The translations under genes and the position numbers were made by a program. From positions 1-64,000 of the IMG/VR virus record IMGVR_UViG_3300027754_005989: 64,000 nt of DNA; one strand, written 5' to 3'. Each line of letters begins with the position of its first letter. The stretch's first letter is position 1. Below the pieces are notes generated by a model. The model was not told the DNA's origin and did not search any database. It saw only the letters and a list, made by a program, of their open reading frames with translations. Below, one piece after another: positions 56,783-63,822 of this stretch. Source of the stretch: a virus.

Positions 56783-56814
56783 AGAGGGATGCAACAGCAT
56801 CCCTCTTTTTTTTG
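56783..56814 (+). terminator. Intrinsic terminator
   Basis: AGAGGGATGC-AACA-GCATCCCTCT followed by a T-run. Confidence 0.95.
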
Positions 56815-56829
56815 TCCAGAATTTAGACT

Positions 56830-56844
56830 GATTGTACCTACAGG
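56830..56844 (+). promoter_or_regulatory. P1-like element
   Basis: GATTGTACCTACAGG, with its first base changed, 62 bp before the next P2 core. Confidence 0.6.
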
Positions 56845-56890
56845 CCCCCTTGCGGGAAAGTAAGGAAAATATTTTAAAAAATTCTGCAAT

Positions 56891-56930
56891 TTAATTGTAT
56901 TTTTAAAACGGAACTTCCTGTAAAGCTTTG
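56891..56930 (+). promoter_or_regulatory. P2 element at the head of the ubiquitin-like operon
   Basis: TTAATTGTATTTTTAAAACG, then GAACTTCCTGTAAAGCTTTG; 27 bp before the next coding region. Confidence 0.75.
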
Positions 56931-56956
56931 TCAGAAGTAATCTAAAGGAGTAACCC

Positions 56957-57763
56957 ATGCGTCAAGCATTGTTTTTGCTGGCAGATGAGATCAGCAAGGC
57001 TGTTCTCAAGCAGTCTTACAAGAACATCCCTGACCAGATCAAGGCTGGGATGTTATTGCATGAGCAGAAACCATTTTACAACAAGAATGTGGGTCTGACC
57101 CACCTTGTTGTTGTGGCTATCCTGCACCAAATTTTTCATGAAAGGGGTGTAAAGTACAAATCTAGTGAGGTGCTGGAATTACCAGCAGTCAGGAACGCCT
57201 TGCTGGTAAAACATACCTTCAAGACTGCTGAAGGTAAACTGTTTTTTGCGGGCGGGATGTCTACCTTCACCCCTGACCCCATTGATGCACTTGCTGGAAA
57301 CATATTGAATTTTTTCGTGGAGAATGGTTGCCATAACTGTGGTTATGGCACCATCAAGACCGAGGATGACTTGGTTTGTCCCGTCTGTCTTGATGGAGAA
57401 GTCCGCAAGAAAATGTTGGCAGTATATGGGTCTTCTTTTGCTGATGAATCTTGGCATATCCTGAGTGAAGCGATTGGTCCAGATTGTAGCGAGATGCTTC
57501 TGGATTTATCATCTTTCACTCACAAGTATCAAACAAGTAAGCACTTTCTGAAAGCGGTGACAGCTTTGATGTTCAAGGATGAGGATCACGATGTTGATCC
57601 TCAATCTGAGGGGCTGTTGGAAGAAGAGTTTGGCACTTTCATCAGCGCCGATCTTGAAAAGCTTCTTGACATTCCTTTCCCGATGGGGACCGCCAAGCAA
57701 ATCCTCGAGCAGGTGGACGAGTCGTACGACGATGACTTGGGTTTTAAAGGCAACGACGAATAA
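56957..57763 (+). CDS. Zinc-ribbon protein heading the ubiquitin-like cassette
   Basis: 268 residues with ribosome binding site AAAGGAG. The N-terminal half is helical (LLADEISKAVLKQSYKNIPD). CHNCGYGTIKTEDDLVCPVC near 124-143 is a zinc ribbon, and the acidic C-terminus ends in DESYDDDLGFKGNDE. It lies 31 bp before the E2-like gene under one P2 element, so a role in the same pathway is likely (in PRTRC systems protein E or F sits here). No family is recognised. Confidence 0.7.
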   Translation: MRQALFLLADEISKAVLKQSYKNIPDQIKAGMLLHEQKPFYNKNVGLTHLVVVAILHQIFHERGVKYKSSEVLELPAVRNALLVKHTFKTAEGKLFFAGGMSTFTPDPIDALAGNILNFFVENGCHNCGYGTIKTEDDLVCPVCLDGEVRKKMLAVYGSSFADESWHILSEAIGPDCSEMLLDLSSFTHKYQTSKHFLKAVTALMFKDEDHDVDPQSEGLLEEEFGTFISADLEKLLDIPFPMGTAKQILEQVDESYDDDLGFKGNDE

Positions 57764-57794
57764 TTTTTCTAAACGCAAGAAAAGGAGTGCAACC

Positions 57795-59237
57795 ATGAGT
57801 TCAAGTGAAGTTGTTGACAAAGTCGTCAAAAGGATGCAATGGCAAGAAGATCGGCAGATGATGTCGATTCTTGATGCAATCACGGAAGGAACCGTGAGAG
57901 GTATCAGAGAAAGCCTGAAGGTTACTGTTGAGGAACAGACCGCTGGAGCGGTTCAGGCATTTGTCTCTGACACTAGTGTGCGTCTCATTGATGTGGCAAC
58001 TTCTTGGACTAACGAGCAGTCCAAGAAGTTGATTGTATTTCCTGTTGGCACACGCTATGTGCAGAGGGATGATAAGAGTACCAACATCGTCATTGAGGAA
58101 GCGCCTCGTTGCAGACGGGTCGCTTTCAATGACCGAAATGGTGATGTCAAGCATTATTATGTTTCCTTGCCATACATCCAGTATGTCATCACCTTTAGTA
58201 AACACGGGCGTGGTGAAAAGTTTCGGCAGATGAAAATCAGTTGTAGCAAGCAACCAATCGATTCATTGACATCGATTGTTTATGATCTTCCTTTGCCGAA
58301 CATGGGTTATGGAAACCGCTTTGGTGTATGTACTGGAGGCAGTTCAAGTGGCATGGAATTGCCTGAAGGGAGCGATGCTTTCACCGAGAAGTGTGAAACG
58401 CTGATCACTAGTTTTTGGAGCAGCGAGTTCAACACCGATCTCAGTTCCAATTTGGTGAGCTTCTTTCAGAAGAATTTTGGCTACGATACTCTGGAGGGGC
58501 AGCACCCTATTCAGCGTATTCACAATTGCTTCAGCAATTGGGCAGAGGTTTCCAAGCAGCACCCAATGTGGTCTTTGGGTGCTGATGTGAAATTGCCACA
58601 GGAGGCAGGGTGGCAGCTTGGTAGGCTCATCGATAGCGACTTGACCAGTCGTGGCAGCAAGGCAGCGATGACTCGCAACCTGAAACAACAGGTTACCGAG
58701 GGGTTGTTTGCCTTGTCTACTAATGCTGTCGATGCCATGCGGACTCTTTCCATCGAGGAACAGGGTCAGCTTTTGGCCAACAAGCAGAAGTTGGCTGAGT
58801 GTTATCGTAGCAATCTTCATTCCGCCTATTCGGTTCTTGAAGCCGAGACTATGGCTGGCTTTGAGGAATTCAAGTTGAAGGAGTTGGAGAAGGTTCAACA
58901 GGATCGTCGCAAGGTCGATGAGATGGTGCGAAAGATCGCTGAGGACCGTCAGAAGTTTGATTTAGAGATGCTCAAGACCAAGATTGAGCTTTCTGCTGTC
59001 CACAAATTTTTGGAGGCTGAAAAGGTCAAGGTTGCGCTAATACAGGCGCAGGCAGAGGAGATCATTGCTCGTGGTGTTGTTGCTATTGAGCCTGTAGTCA
59101 AGCGTGGTCGTGGTCGGCCTCGCAAGGAAAAGCCTCCTGTTCCTCTGGGACCGGATGGCCAACCCATCAATCGGGGTCGTGGTCGGCCCCGCAAGACCCC
59201 GATTGTTCTTCGTCACGCATCACTTATGAGGAGCTAA
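57795..59237 (+). CDS. Putative PRTRC-B/E2-like protein with coiled coil and AT-hooks
   Basis: 480 residues from MSSSEVVDKVVKRMQWQEDR with ribosome binding site AAAGGAG. VYDLPLPNMGYGNRFGVCTG at 162-181 matches the block of Prok-E2_D/PRTRC-B proteins (LPNxxxxGxVCxG) with Cys179 as the possible active site, followed by FWSSEFNTDL. A coiled coil (LKELEKVQQDRRKVDEMVRK) comes next, then two AT-hooks (KRGRGRPRKE and NRGRGRPRKT). The next gene, a JAMM peptidase, starts 1 bp downstream. The E2 assignment rests on a short motif plus gene order. Confidence 0.6.
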   Translation: MSSSEVVDKVVKRMQWQEDRQMMSILDAITEGTVRGIRESLKVTVEEQTAGAVQAFVSDTSVRLIDVATSWTNEQSKKLIVFPVGTRYVQRDDKSTNIVIEEAPRCRRVAFNDRNGDVKHYYVSLPYIQYVITFSKHGRGEKFRQMKISCSKQPIDSLTSIVYDLPLPNMGYGNRFGVCTGGSSSGMELPEGSDAFTEKCETLITSFWSSEFNTDLSSNLVSFFQKNFGYDTLEGQHPIQRIHNCFSNWAEVSKQHPMWSLGADVKLPQEAGWQLGRLIDSDLTSRGSKAAMTRNLKQQVTEGLFALSTNAVDAMRTLSIEEQGQLLANKQKLAECYRSNLHSAYSVLEAETMAGFEEFKLKELEKVQQDRRKVDEMVRKIAEDRQKFDLEMLKTKIELSAVHKFLEAEKVKVALIQAQAEEIIARGVVAIEPVVKRGRGRPRKEKPPVPLGPDGQPINRGRGRPRKTPIVLRHASLMRS

Positions 59238-59238
59238 G

Positions 59239-60264
59239 ATGATTAATTTTCCCGTGTTCCTGAATATTCCCGGCACCAAGCTGCCTGAAACCGGAATCTA
59301 CTATGTGGTTGCCAAGGACGGCATCTACATGAGGACAGACAGGAACTTTGGAAGTGCATTGGTCAAGGTTGAAGAAATTCCTCACCTTGCTGCTGCTCCC
59401 ACTCAAGCAAGTTTCAACCTTCCCAAGATTCCAGCAACGATCATTGGGCAGGCATTGATGTTCTTCCGTGAAGTGTTCGTTGAGTACAAAACGGAGAGCT
59501 ATTTGACCCTTCTGTATTCCAAGAAATTGGGTCAGTATCGTCTGTGGTGCCCCAAACAGGAAGTCAGCTACAGTTCTGTCAGCTATGACAGAACTGACAG
59601 CGTTCCTGTCGAGGAGCGGAATTACATGGGTAGCGATGGTCCCGGCTGGCAAAATGTGGGGACTATTCACTCCCATTGTGACTTCTCAGCTTTCCACAGC
59701 GGTACGGATGAGTTTGATGAATCCACCTTTGATGGAATTCACATCACCCTTGGCCATGTGAACCGCAATGATTTCAGCATTGTGGCTAGCATTGCCATCA
59801 ACGACAACCGCTTCCCGAAGGCGATTGCCGATGTGTGTGATGGTGTGCCCAACACTTCTTCCGAAGTTGTTGAGGAAGAGGGAGATGGTCCATTCAAAGG
59901 TCAGATATTCAAGCGTCAAGAGTTGTACCACCGTCTTGCGCTGAACGACGAGCAGCAGGCATGGTTGGAAAACGAATTGGAGATAACCATCCGAAATGAA
60001 TGGTTGCCCAAGGTCACTAGAAAGATCTCGAGACACCCCAAGGGAATTAGTCGCCTTGGACTGAGCGTGGAAGAGGTAGAGTGTGAGGAGTTCGAGTTCG
60101 ATGGACTGGAGCAGGGCTTGTTCCCTGACTCCGGTCCAAGGATCGAAGATGGAATATATGTTGATGAAGATGAGATATCATTTGATCCTACTGAACGGCA
60201 ACTCCGTAGTTTTGGATATCGTCGTGATGAACATGGTTTCAAGTATCGGCATGAAGGTGATTAG
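59239..60264 (+). CDS. JAMM/MPN metallopeptidase (PRTRC-A-like deconjugase)
   Basis: 341 residues. FFREVFVEYKTESYLTLLY supplies the catalytic Glu region, and VGTIHSHCDFSAFHSGTDEF carries the JAMM zinc motif: His144, His146 and, eleven residues on, Asp157. Family members cleave isopeptide or peptide bonds after ubiquitin-like proteins. The long acidic C-terminal part (VEECEEFE-type segments, FDGLEQGLFPDSGPRIEDG) is extra. Ribosome binding site GAGGAG overlaps the end of the E2-like gene. It is followed by the E1 gene with its own P2 element. Confidence 0.75.
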   Translation: MINFPVFLNIPGTKLPETGIYYVVAKDGIYMRTDRNFGSALVKVEEIPHLAAAPTQASFNLPKIPATIIGQALMFFREVFVEYKTESYLTLLYSKKLGQYRLWCPKQEVSYSSVSYDRTDSVPVEERNYMGSDGPGWQNVGTIHSHCDFSAFHSGTDEFDESTFDGIHITLGHVNRNDFSIVASIAINDNRFPKAIADVCDGVPNTSSEVVEEEGDGPFKGQIFKRQELYHRLALNDEQQAWLENELEITIRNEWLPKVTRKISRHPKGISRLGLSVEEVECEEFEFDGLEQGLFPDSGPRIEDGIYVDEDEISFDPTERQLRSFGYRRDEHGFKYRHEGD

Positions 60265-60284
60265 TTCGGAAAATATTTTTTGAG

Positions 60285-60323
60285 TTAATTGTATTTTTGA
60301 AACGAAACTTCCTGTAGTCCTTT
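60285..60323 (+). promoter_or_regulatory. P2 element inside the ubiquitin-like cassette
   Basis: TTAATTGTATTTTTGAAACG, then AAACTTCCTGTAGTCCTTTG; 13 bp before the E1 coding region. It gives E1 and Ubl a separate start. Confidence 0.75.
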
Positions 60324-60335
60324 GTGGAGGTGTTA

Positions 60336-61073
60336 ATGGCAAACAACATCAAGGTGATTGGTGCTGGTGGCATAGGACTGTGCGTGTTGCCGGTCCTATG
60401 CCGGTTTTTAAACTTCGAGGACGAGACTTTTCCCGAACCTGTTCTCACCGTGGTTGACGGCGACCAGTACGAGGAGAATAATCGTGCTCGTCAAGAGTTC
60501 GAGGATTGTGGCCCCAAGTCAACCATCACGGTTGAGAGGTTGAGGGGTCAATTTCCTCGAATTGAGTTTAGAGACAAGTCCGAGTTCGTTGATGATGCGA
60601 ATGTCGGATTGATTGTCCGTGAAGGAGATGTGGTTTTACTCTGTGTGGACAACCACAAGAGTAGGAAGATCGTGAGTGATCGTGCTTGTCAGTTGCGCAA
60701 TGTCACCGTGATTAGTGGTGGTAATGACCGGACTGACGGCAATGTGCTCATCCACATTCGTCGTGGCGGGGTTGACTTGACCCCGCCATTGGCGAGTCAC
60801 TACCATCCCGAGATCAGTAATCCTACTGATCTCCATCCTCATGAGCACAATCAGCCGGGGAGTTGTTCCCGGCTTGCTGAGGAAGTTCCTCAGTTGGTGA
60901 TCATGAATAATCTAATCGCTGCAAAAATGCTTGCAGCTTTTTACACTCTCACCGATCCCGTGTTATATTCGGAACAGGTGGAAAAAAAACCGCATCGATA
61001 TGCGGAGGTGCTGTGTGATCTCAGCACTTTGACTAGTGTAGTTCGTGACCGGCATGTAAAAAGAGGAGCATGA
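60336..61073 (+). CDS. ThiF/E1-like ubiquitin-activating enzyme (PRTRC-ThiF-like)
   Basis: 245 residues with ribosome binding site GGAGG. IKVIGAGGIG at 5-14 is the ATP loop; VVDGDQYEENNRARQEF at 39-55 supplies the E1 D-x-D, E-x-x-N and R-Q residues; VLLCVDNHKSRK has the late Asp105; PGSCSRLAEEVPQLVIMN places a candidate catalytic Cys177 before a helix, as in PRTRC ThiF proteins. It adenylates the C-terminal Gly of a ubiquitin-like protein. The Ubl gene follows with overlapping or adjacent start. Confidence 0.85.
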   Translation: MANNIKVIGAGGIGLCVLPVLCRFLNFEDETFPEPVLTVVDGDQYEENNRARQEFEDCGPKSTITVERLRGQFPRIEFRDKSEFVDDANVGLIVREGDVVLLCVDNHKSRKIVSDRACQLRNVTVISGGNDRTDGNVLIHIRRGGVDLTPPLASHYHPEISNPTDLHPHEHNQPGSCSRLAEEVPQLVIMNNLIAAKMLAAFYTLTDPVLYSEQVEKKPHRYAEVLCDLSTLTSVVRDRHVKRGA

Positions 61074-61075
61074 AA

Positions 61076-61381
61076 ATGAGCGACCAAAATCAGAACCCCA
61101 CCAATGGTTTTGCCAACAGCCCTGATGCCCAGAGTGTCGATGTTCTAGGTGTGTTGAGCGGGTTACAGGCAAGCAACTGCAAGGTTGTTCACGGTGCTGC
61201 CGAGGGCATCCACCCAGTTGCCCTAAATAGCGTGAGTGCTGTTCGTGGGACATTTTCGGTGGCATACAACATCCCCGCTGACGCTTTGTCCTTTGTGGAT
61301 GGAGTTTCGGTTGCGGAAGATTACATCCTCCAGCCTAACGAAACGCTGGAGTTCATCAAGCAGGCGGGCGTGAAGGGTTAA
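61076..61381 (+). CDS. Ubiquitin-like modifier candidate ending in Gly
   Basis: 101 residues from the second ATG, better spaced from AGAGGAG than the one at 61070 (which overlaps the E1 stop). After a ~30-residue disordered start, the fold-like part has GTFSVAYNIPADALSFVDGV then SVAEDYILQPNETLEFIKQA and the terminal GVKG. The pattern nG-x-x-V-x-x-D-Y-x-L-x(4)-L-E-F-I-x-x-x-G-x-KG matches MoaD/ThiS-type beta-grasp proteins and PRTRC-C. The exposed C-terminal Gly is what E1 needs. Confidence 0.7.
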   Translation: MSDQNQNPTNGFANSPDAQSVDVLGVLSGLQASNCKVVHGAAEGIHPVALNSVSAVRGTFSVAYNIPADALSFVDGVSVAEDYILQPNETLEFIKQAGVKG

Positions 61382-61404
61382 TCGCCCTTCGCCCGTTCTC
61401 TCTG

Positions 61405-61441
61405 CCCCCGCAAGGCCCACAAAGCCTTGCGGGGGTTTTTT
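61405..61441 (+). terminator. Intrinsic terminator closing the ubiquitin-like cassette
   Basis: CCCCCGCAAGGC pairs with GCCTTGCGGGGG around CCACAAA, followed by six T residues. Confidence 0.95.
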
Positions 61442-61492
61442 ATGTCGGGACCAAACTGCAAGCCTCAGAAAAATTCTAGAAAAAAATTGAAT

Positions 61493-61531
61493 TTAATTGT
61501 ATTTTTGAAACAGAACTTCCTTATCACTTTG
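61493..61531 (+). promoter_or_regulatory. P2 element
   Basis: TTAATTGTATTTTTGAAACA, then GAACTTCCTTATCACTTTG; 29 bp before the next coding region. Confidence 0.75.
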
Positions 61532-61559
61532 TATAGAGTTAAACAAAAGGAGGTGAGCC

Positions 61560-61898
61560 ATGACCAGTTCAGATCGCACTCCCAGCTACATTATCAAGGC
61601 TGTCCGTGCAGGGGCCAAAAAGGACAAAATTCTCGCCACCTATGCCGATGGGAGCACCGTGCTAGTGGTCAAGTCGGGAGGCAGCAAGTATGACCGGTTG
61701 GCAATTTACGGTCTATGTTCTAGGTGTCCTGAGTGGATTACAGGCACGGGCAAGAAAGGCTACTACTTCTGCCGCCTTGGGCCGAGCAGGAGCGTCAAGC
61801 TCCTTGATGGCGGGTTCAGTTGGAGTTACCCCAAGCCCGGTAAATTCGAGGGCTACCCGCTGGTCGGCTTGGTCACCATCGAAGATACCGCAGAATAG
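61560..61898 (+). CDS. Hypothetical protein
   Basis: 112 residues, starting MTSSDRTPSYIIKAVRAGAK with ribosome binding site AAAGGAGG. Beta-rich start (ILATYADGSTVLVVKSGGSK), a Cys pair (LCSRCPEWI) and a Trp/Tyr-rich end. The DNA around the Cys pair resembles, in another frame, part of the Ubl gene upstream. Function unknown. Confidence 0.65.
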   Translation: MTSSDRTPSYIIKAVRAGAKKDKILATYADGSTVLVVKSGGSKYDRLAIYGLCSRCPEWITGTGKKGYYFCRLGPSRSVKLLDGGFSWSYPKPGKFEGYPLVGLVTIEDTAE

Positions 61899-61931
61899 AT
61901 ACCGATGTACGCTAAACAAGGGAGCAACACC

Positions 61932-62483
61932 ATGACCATTGCATTCAACTCTTTCGTGCGTCGTCAGACGGCAGAATCTCCTTTCTCTCACTTCTCTCGT
62001 TGGACTTTGTCCGATGAGAAGGTTTTAGAAATGGTCCAAGCCAACTTGGAAAAGGCCAAGAAGGGCTACAGGGACGGGGTGATTTTGGTCCCTGTGGCCC
62101 CTGAAGGGTTCTTCTCCAGCGTCATCCAGCTTCAAGCTGGTGACAAGCTGCATGGCGAGTTCAAAGCCCGCCGTGATGGGGAAGAGCCCCGCAAAACTCT
62201 CCACGCCAATGGGCAGAAGATCGCTGCCCAGAGTGTGGATGTTGTCCTCTACAGCAAAGAGGTGCTGGCTGAGGGCAAGGAAAACAGCACGGATGCTGAT
62301 TGGGAAATAGTCAGCTTCAATGCTAGTCCAGAAGTTGGTGAGATGCCGATCCAACCTGACACATTAATCGCTAACCACTTCCAGTTAAGTGGTGGAACGG
62401 CGACGAACATGAGTGACTCCGAATTCGTGGAGGCTCTCAAACAGTCTGTCCTGTATTGGAAGGACAAGGCTTTGGTTGGTTGA
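61932..62483 (+). CDS. DUF3228-like protein
   Basis: 183 residues from MTIAFNSFVRRQTAESPFSH with ribosome binding site GGGAG. The blocks KKGYRDGVILVPVAPEGFFS, FKARRDGEEPRKTLHANGQK and VDVVLYSKEVLAEGKENSTD, then ADWEIVSFNA and LSGGTATNMSDSEFVEAL, follow the DUF3228 family order. Its function is not known. Confidence 0.7.
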   Translation: MTIAFNSFVRRQTAESPFSHFSRWTLSDEKVLEMVQANLEKAKKGYRDGVILVPVAPEGFFSSVIQLQAGDKLHGEFKARRDGEEPRKTLHANGQKIAAQSVDVVLYSKEVLAEGKENSTDADWEIVSFNASPEVGEMPIQPDTLIANHFQLSGGTATNMSDSEFVEALKQSVLYWKDKALVG

Positions 62484-62504
62484 TTTCAACAAGGAGGAAA
62501 TCTG

Positions 62505-62696
62505 ATGCTTCACCGCATGGATAATGGTGACATTTTGAATGTCAGTCACATCGTTAGCATCACCTTGAGTGGCGACTTCACAGTAGTTGCCTTGGTCAAC
62601 TCTCAAGAGTTTCATTACCGTGGCGACATTCGCAGCAAGTTGTTGATGGACTTCAACATCGTTCTAACCTCTCATGACAAAAGGAGTCAAATATGA
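62505..62696 (+). CDS. Small hypothetical protein
   Basis: 63 residues, starting MLHRMDNGDILNVSHIVSIT with ribosome binding site AAGGAGG. Beta-rich (LSGDFTVVALVNSQEFHYRG); may be a small barrel. It overlaps the next gene by ATGA. Confidence 0.65.
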   Translation: MLHRMDNGDILNVSHIVSITLSGDFTVVALVNSQEFHYRGDIRSKLLMDFNIVLTSHDKRSQI

Positions 62697-62914
62697 AAAT
62701 TGCACATGTGAGCTTCTCCAACTGGGGAGGCGTGGTGGAAGCCATGCTTATCCCCAAGGATGAGGAGGCAAGGGTCAAGTGGGTACGAATCCCCACAAAG
62801 CGGGTCAAGCACCCACACCGCAAGGCTCTGCGTTGGCTTGCGGCAAACCACCCACAGGCTAGCCATAGTTACCATGTGGAAACAGGTGCGTGTGGCCCCT
62901 GCGAGTACAACTGA
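62693..62914 (+). CDS. Small basic hypothetical protein
   Basis: 73 residues, starting MKIAHVSFSNWGGVVEAMLI. Basic middle (RIPTKRVKHPHRKALRWLAA) and a Cys pair near the end (GACGPCEYN). It is coupled to the upstream gene. Function unknown. Confidence 0.65.
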   Translation: MKIAHVSFSNWGGVVEAMLIPKDEEARVKWVRIPTKRVKHPHRKALRWLAANHPQASHSYHVETGACGPCEYN

Positions 62915-62985
62915 GAAAAGGTGGAGATTTTTGTTGATTTATCGTCCCAGATCGTGTTAAGGTAAGTTTGTCGCAGGGTGTCTGG

Positions 62986-63165
62986 GGGGTTGTAACTAAA
63001 CCCCTGTTGTAGTTGTGAGGTTTTTTCTTTTCCCTCTTACGATAAAAGCCTATAGGGATAAGCTCCTCCCTATCACCAGATATACATGGAAAAGCTTTTA
63101 TACCAACTGAATCAGAACAGGAATCGGTTCTGATGCTACAACAACAGCCCCTGCAACCTTTTTTT
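62986..63165 (+). ncRNA. Candidate structured RNA with closing helix and U-run
   Basis: No gene lies between 62915 and 63288. Perfect helices can be drawn: GGGGTT/AACCCC (62986/62999), closing helix TGTTGTAG/CTACAACA (63005/63136), ATAAAAGC/GCTTTTAT (63042/63094) enclosing ATAGGGA/TCCCTAT (63052/63067), and ATCAGAAC/GTTCTGAT (63111/63127). Seven T residues (63159-63165) follow. The nested set makes a multi-branch fold that is unlikely by chance. It could be a phage small RNA or a leader; strand and ends are inferred from the T-run. Confidence 0.4.
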
Positions 63166-63192
63166 CACCAAAAGTCAAAAAACTTTTGCGTG

Positions 63193-63220
63193 TAATTGTA
63201 TTTAAGTCACAAAACTTCCG
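63193..63220 (+). promoter_or_regulatory. Diverged P2 element
   Basis: TAATTGTATTTAAGTCACAA, then AACTTCCG; shorter and less conserved than the other copies, 69 bp before the coding region at 63289. Confidence 0.5.
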
Positions 63221-63267
63221 ATTAGACATTAGGCAACCTGCACTTTGCAAGTTGCCTAATGTCTAAT
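63221..63267 (+). promoter_or_regulatory. 21-bp hairpin in the 5' leader of the DUF6717-like gene
   Basis: ATTAGACATTAGGCAACCTGC pairs with GCAAGTTGCCTAATGTCTAAT (one mismatch) around ACTTT. It sits between the P2 element and the ribosome binding site AAGGAG. Confidence 0.7.
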
Positions 63268-63288
63268 TTTAATCTTAAGGAGTTTCTC

Positions 63289-63747
63289 ATGAATTGGATC
63301 AATGATGTTTTTTCCGTTCTAAGCGCACGAAATGCACCTATCAATAAGAAAGTCAAAAAGCCCGTGCCGACCAACAGTATCCTGACTCTGTATCCTTACA
63401 AGTCTTATGGCACTTGGGTGTTTGATGACGCTGCTACAGGACTTGTCCGAGAAGCTTTTGTTCAAGGCATCCCAGAAATTCTAGAGAAAGCTCTTGAAGA
63501 TGCTGGCATACCTCTAGACGAGGCAGAAGATGGTTGCAGCCTAGTGTTCAGCAAAAATAAGTTCCCAGATGCTACTGTCGTGCTTACACGCCTTGAAGGT
63601 GACAAGTTTAACAAGAGCTATGAGGGTAACTGGTACGAATCTCAAGATGGACTGAAGGGGTGGTTGTGCCCCGCTCTGTTCTGTTACTTCCAAGAGGCCC
63701 CTGAGAAAATCTACTGCAAAGTAGGTTGCAAGCCCAAGAAAAAGTAA
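63289..63747 (+). CDS. DUF6717-like protein
   Basis: 152 residues from MNWINDVFSVLSARNAPINK with ribosome binding site AAGGAG. LYPYKSYGTWVFDDAATGLV then REAFVQGIPEILEKALEDAG is the pattern of the DUF6717 family (YGTWVFDDxxxGLVxExFVxG). An upstream ATG at 63259 would add ten residues (MSNFNLKEFL), which resemble the tag of other proteins, but the ribosome binding site lies within that stretch. Function unknown. Confidence 0.7.
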   Translation: MNWINDVFSVLSARNAPINKKVKKPVPTNSILTLYPYKSYGTWVFDDAATGLVREAFVQGIPEILEKALEDAGIPLDEAEDGCSLVFSKNKFPDATVVLTRLEGDKFNKSYEGNWYESQDGLKGWLCPALFCYFQEAPEKIYCKVGCKPKKK

Positions 63748-63762
63748 TTAATTTAATTTTCA

Positions 63763-63795
63763 GAACCCACAGAAATGTTCTGTGGGTTCTTTTTT
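63763..63795 (+). terminator. Intrinsic terminator
   Basis: GAACCCACAGAA-ATG-TTCTGTGGGTTC followed by six T residues. Confidence 0.95.
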
Positions 63796-63822
63796 CACAG
63801 TTCAACCAAATAGGAGACGCAA

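Noticed and set aside
63259-63288. Upstream start giving MSNFNLKEFL, resembling the capsid-targeting tag
   Set aside because: The ribosome binding site AAGGAG falls inside this stretch and fits the ATG at 63289; the 3' arm of the hairpin also overlaps the upstream ATG.
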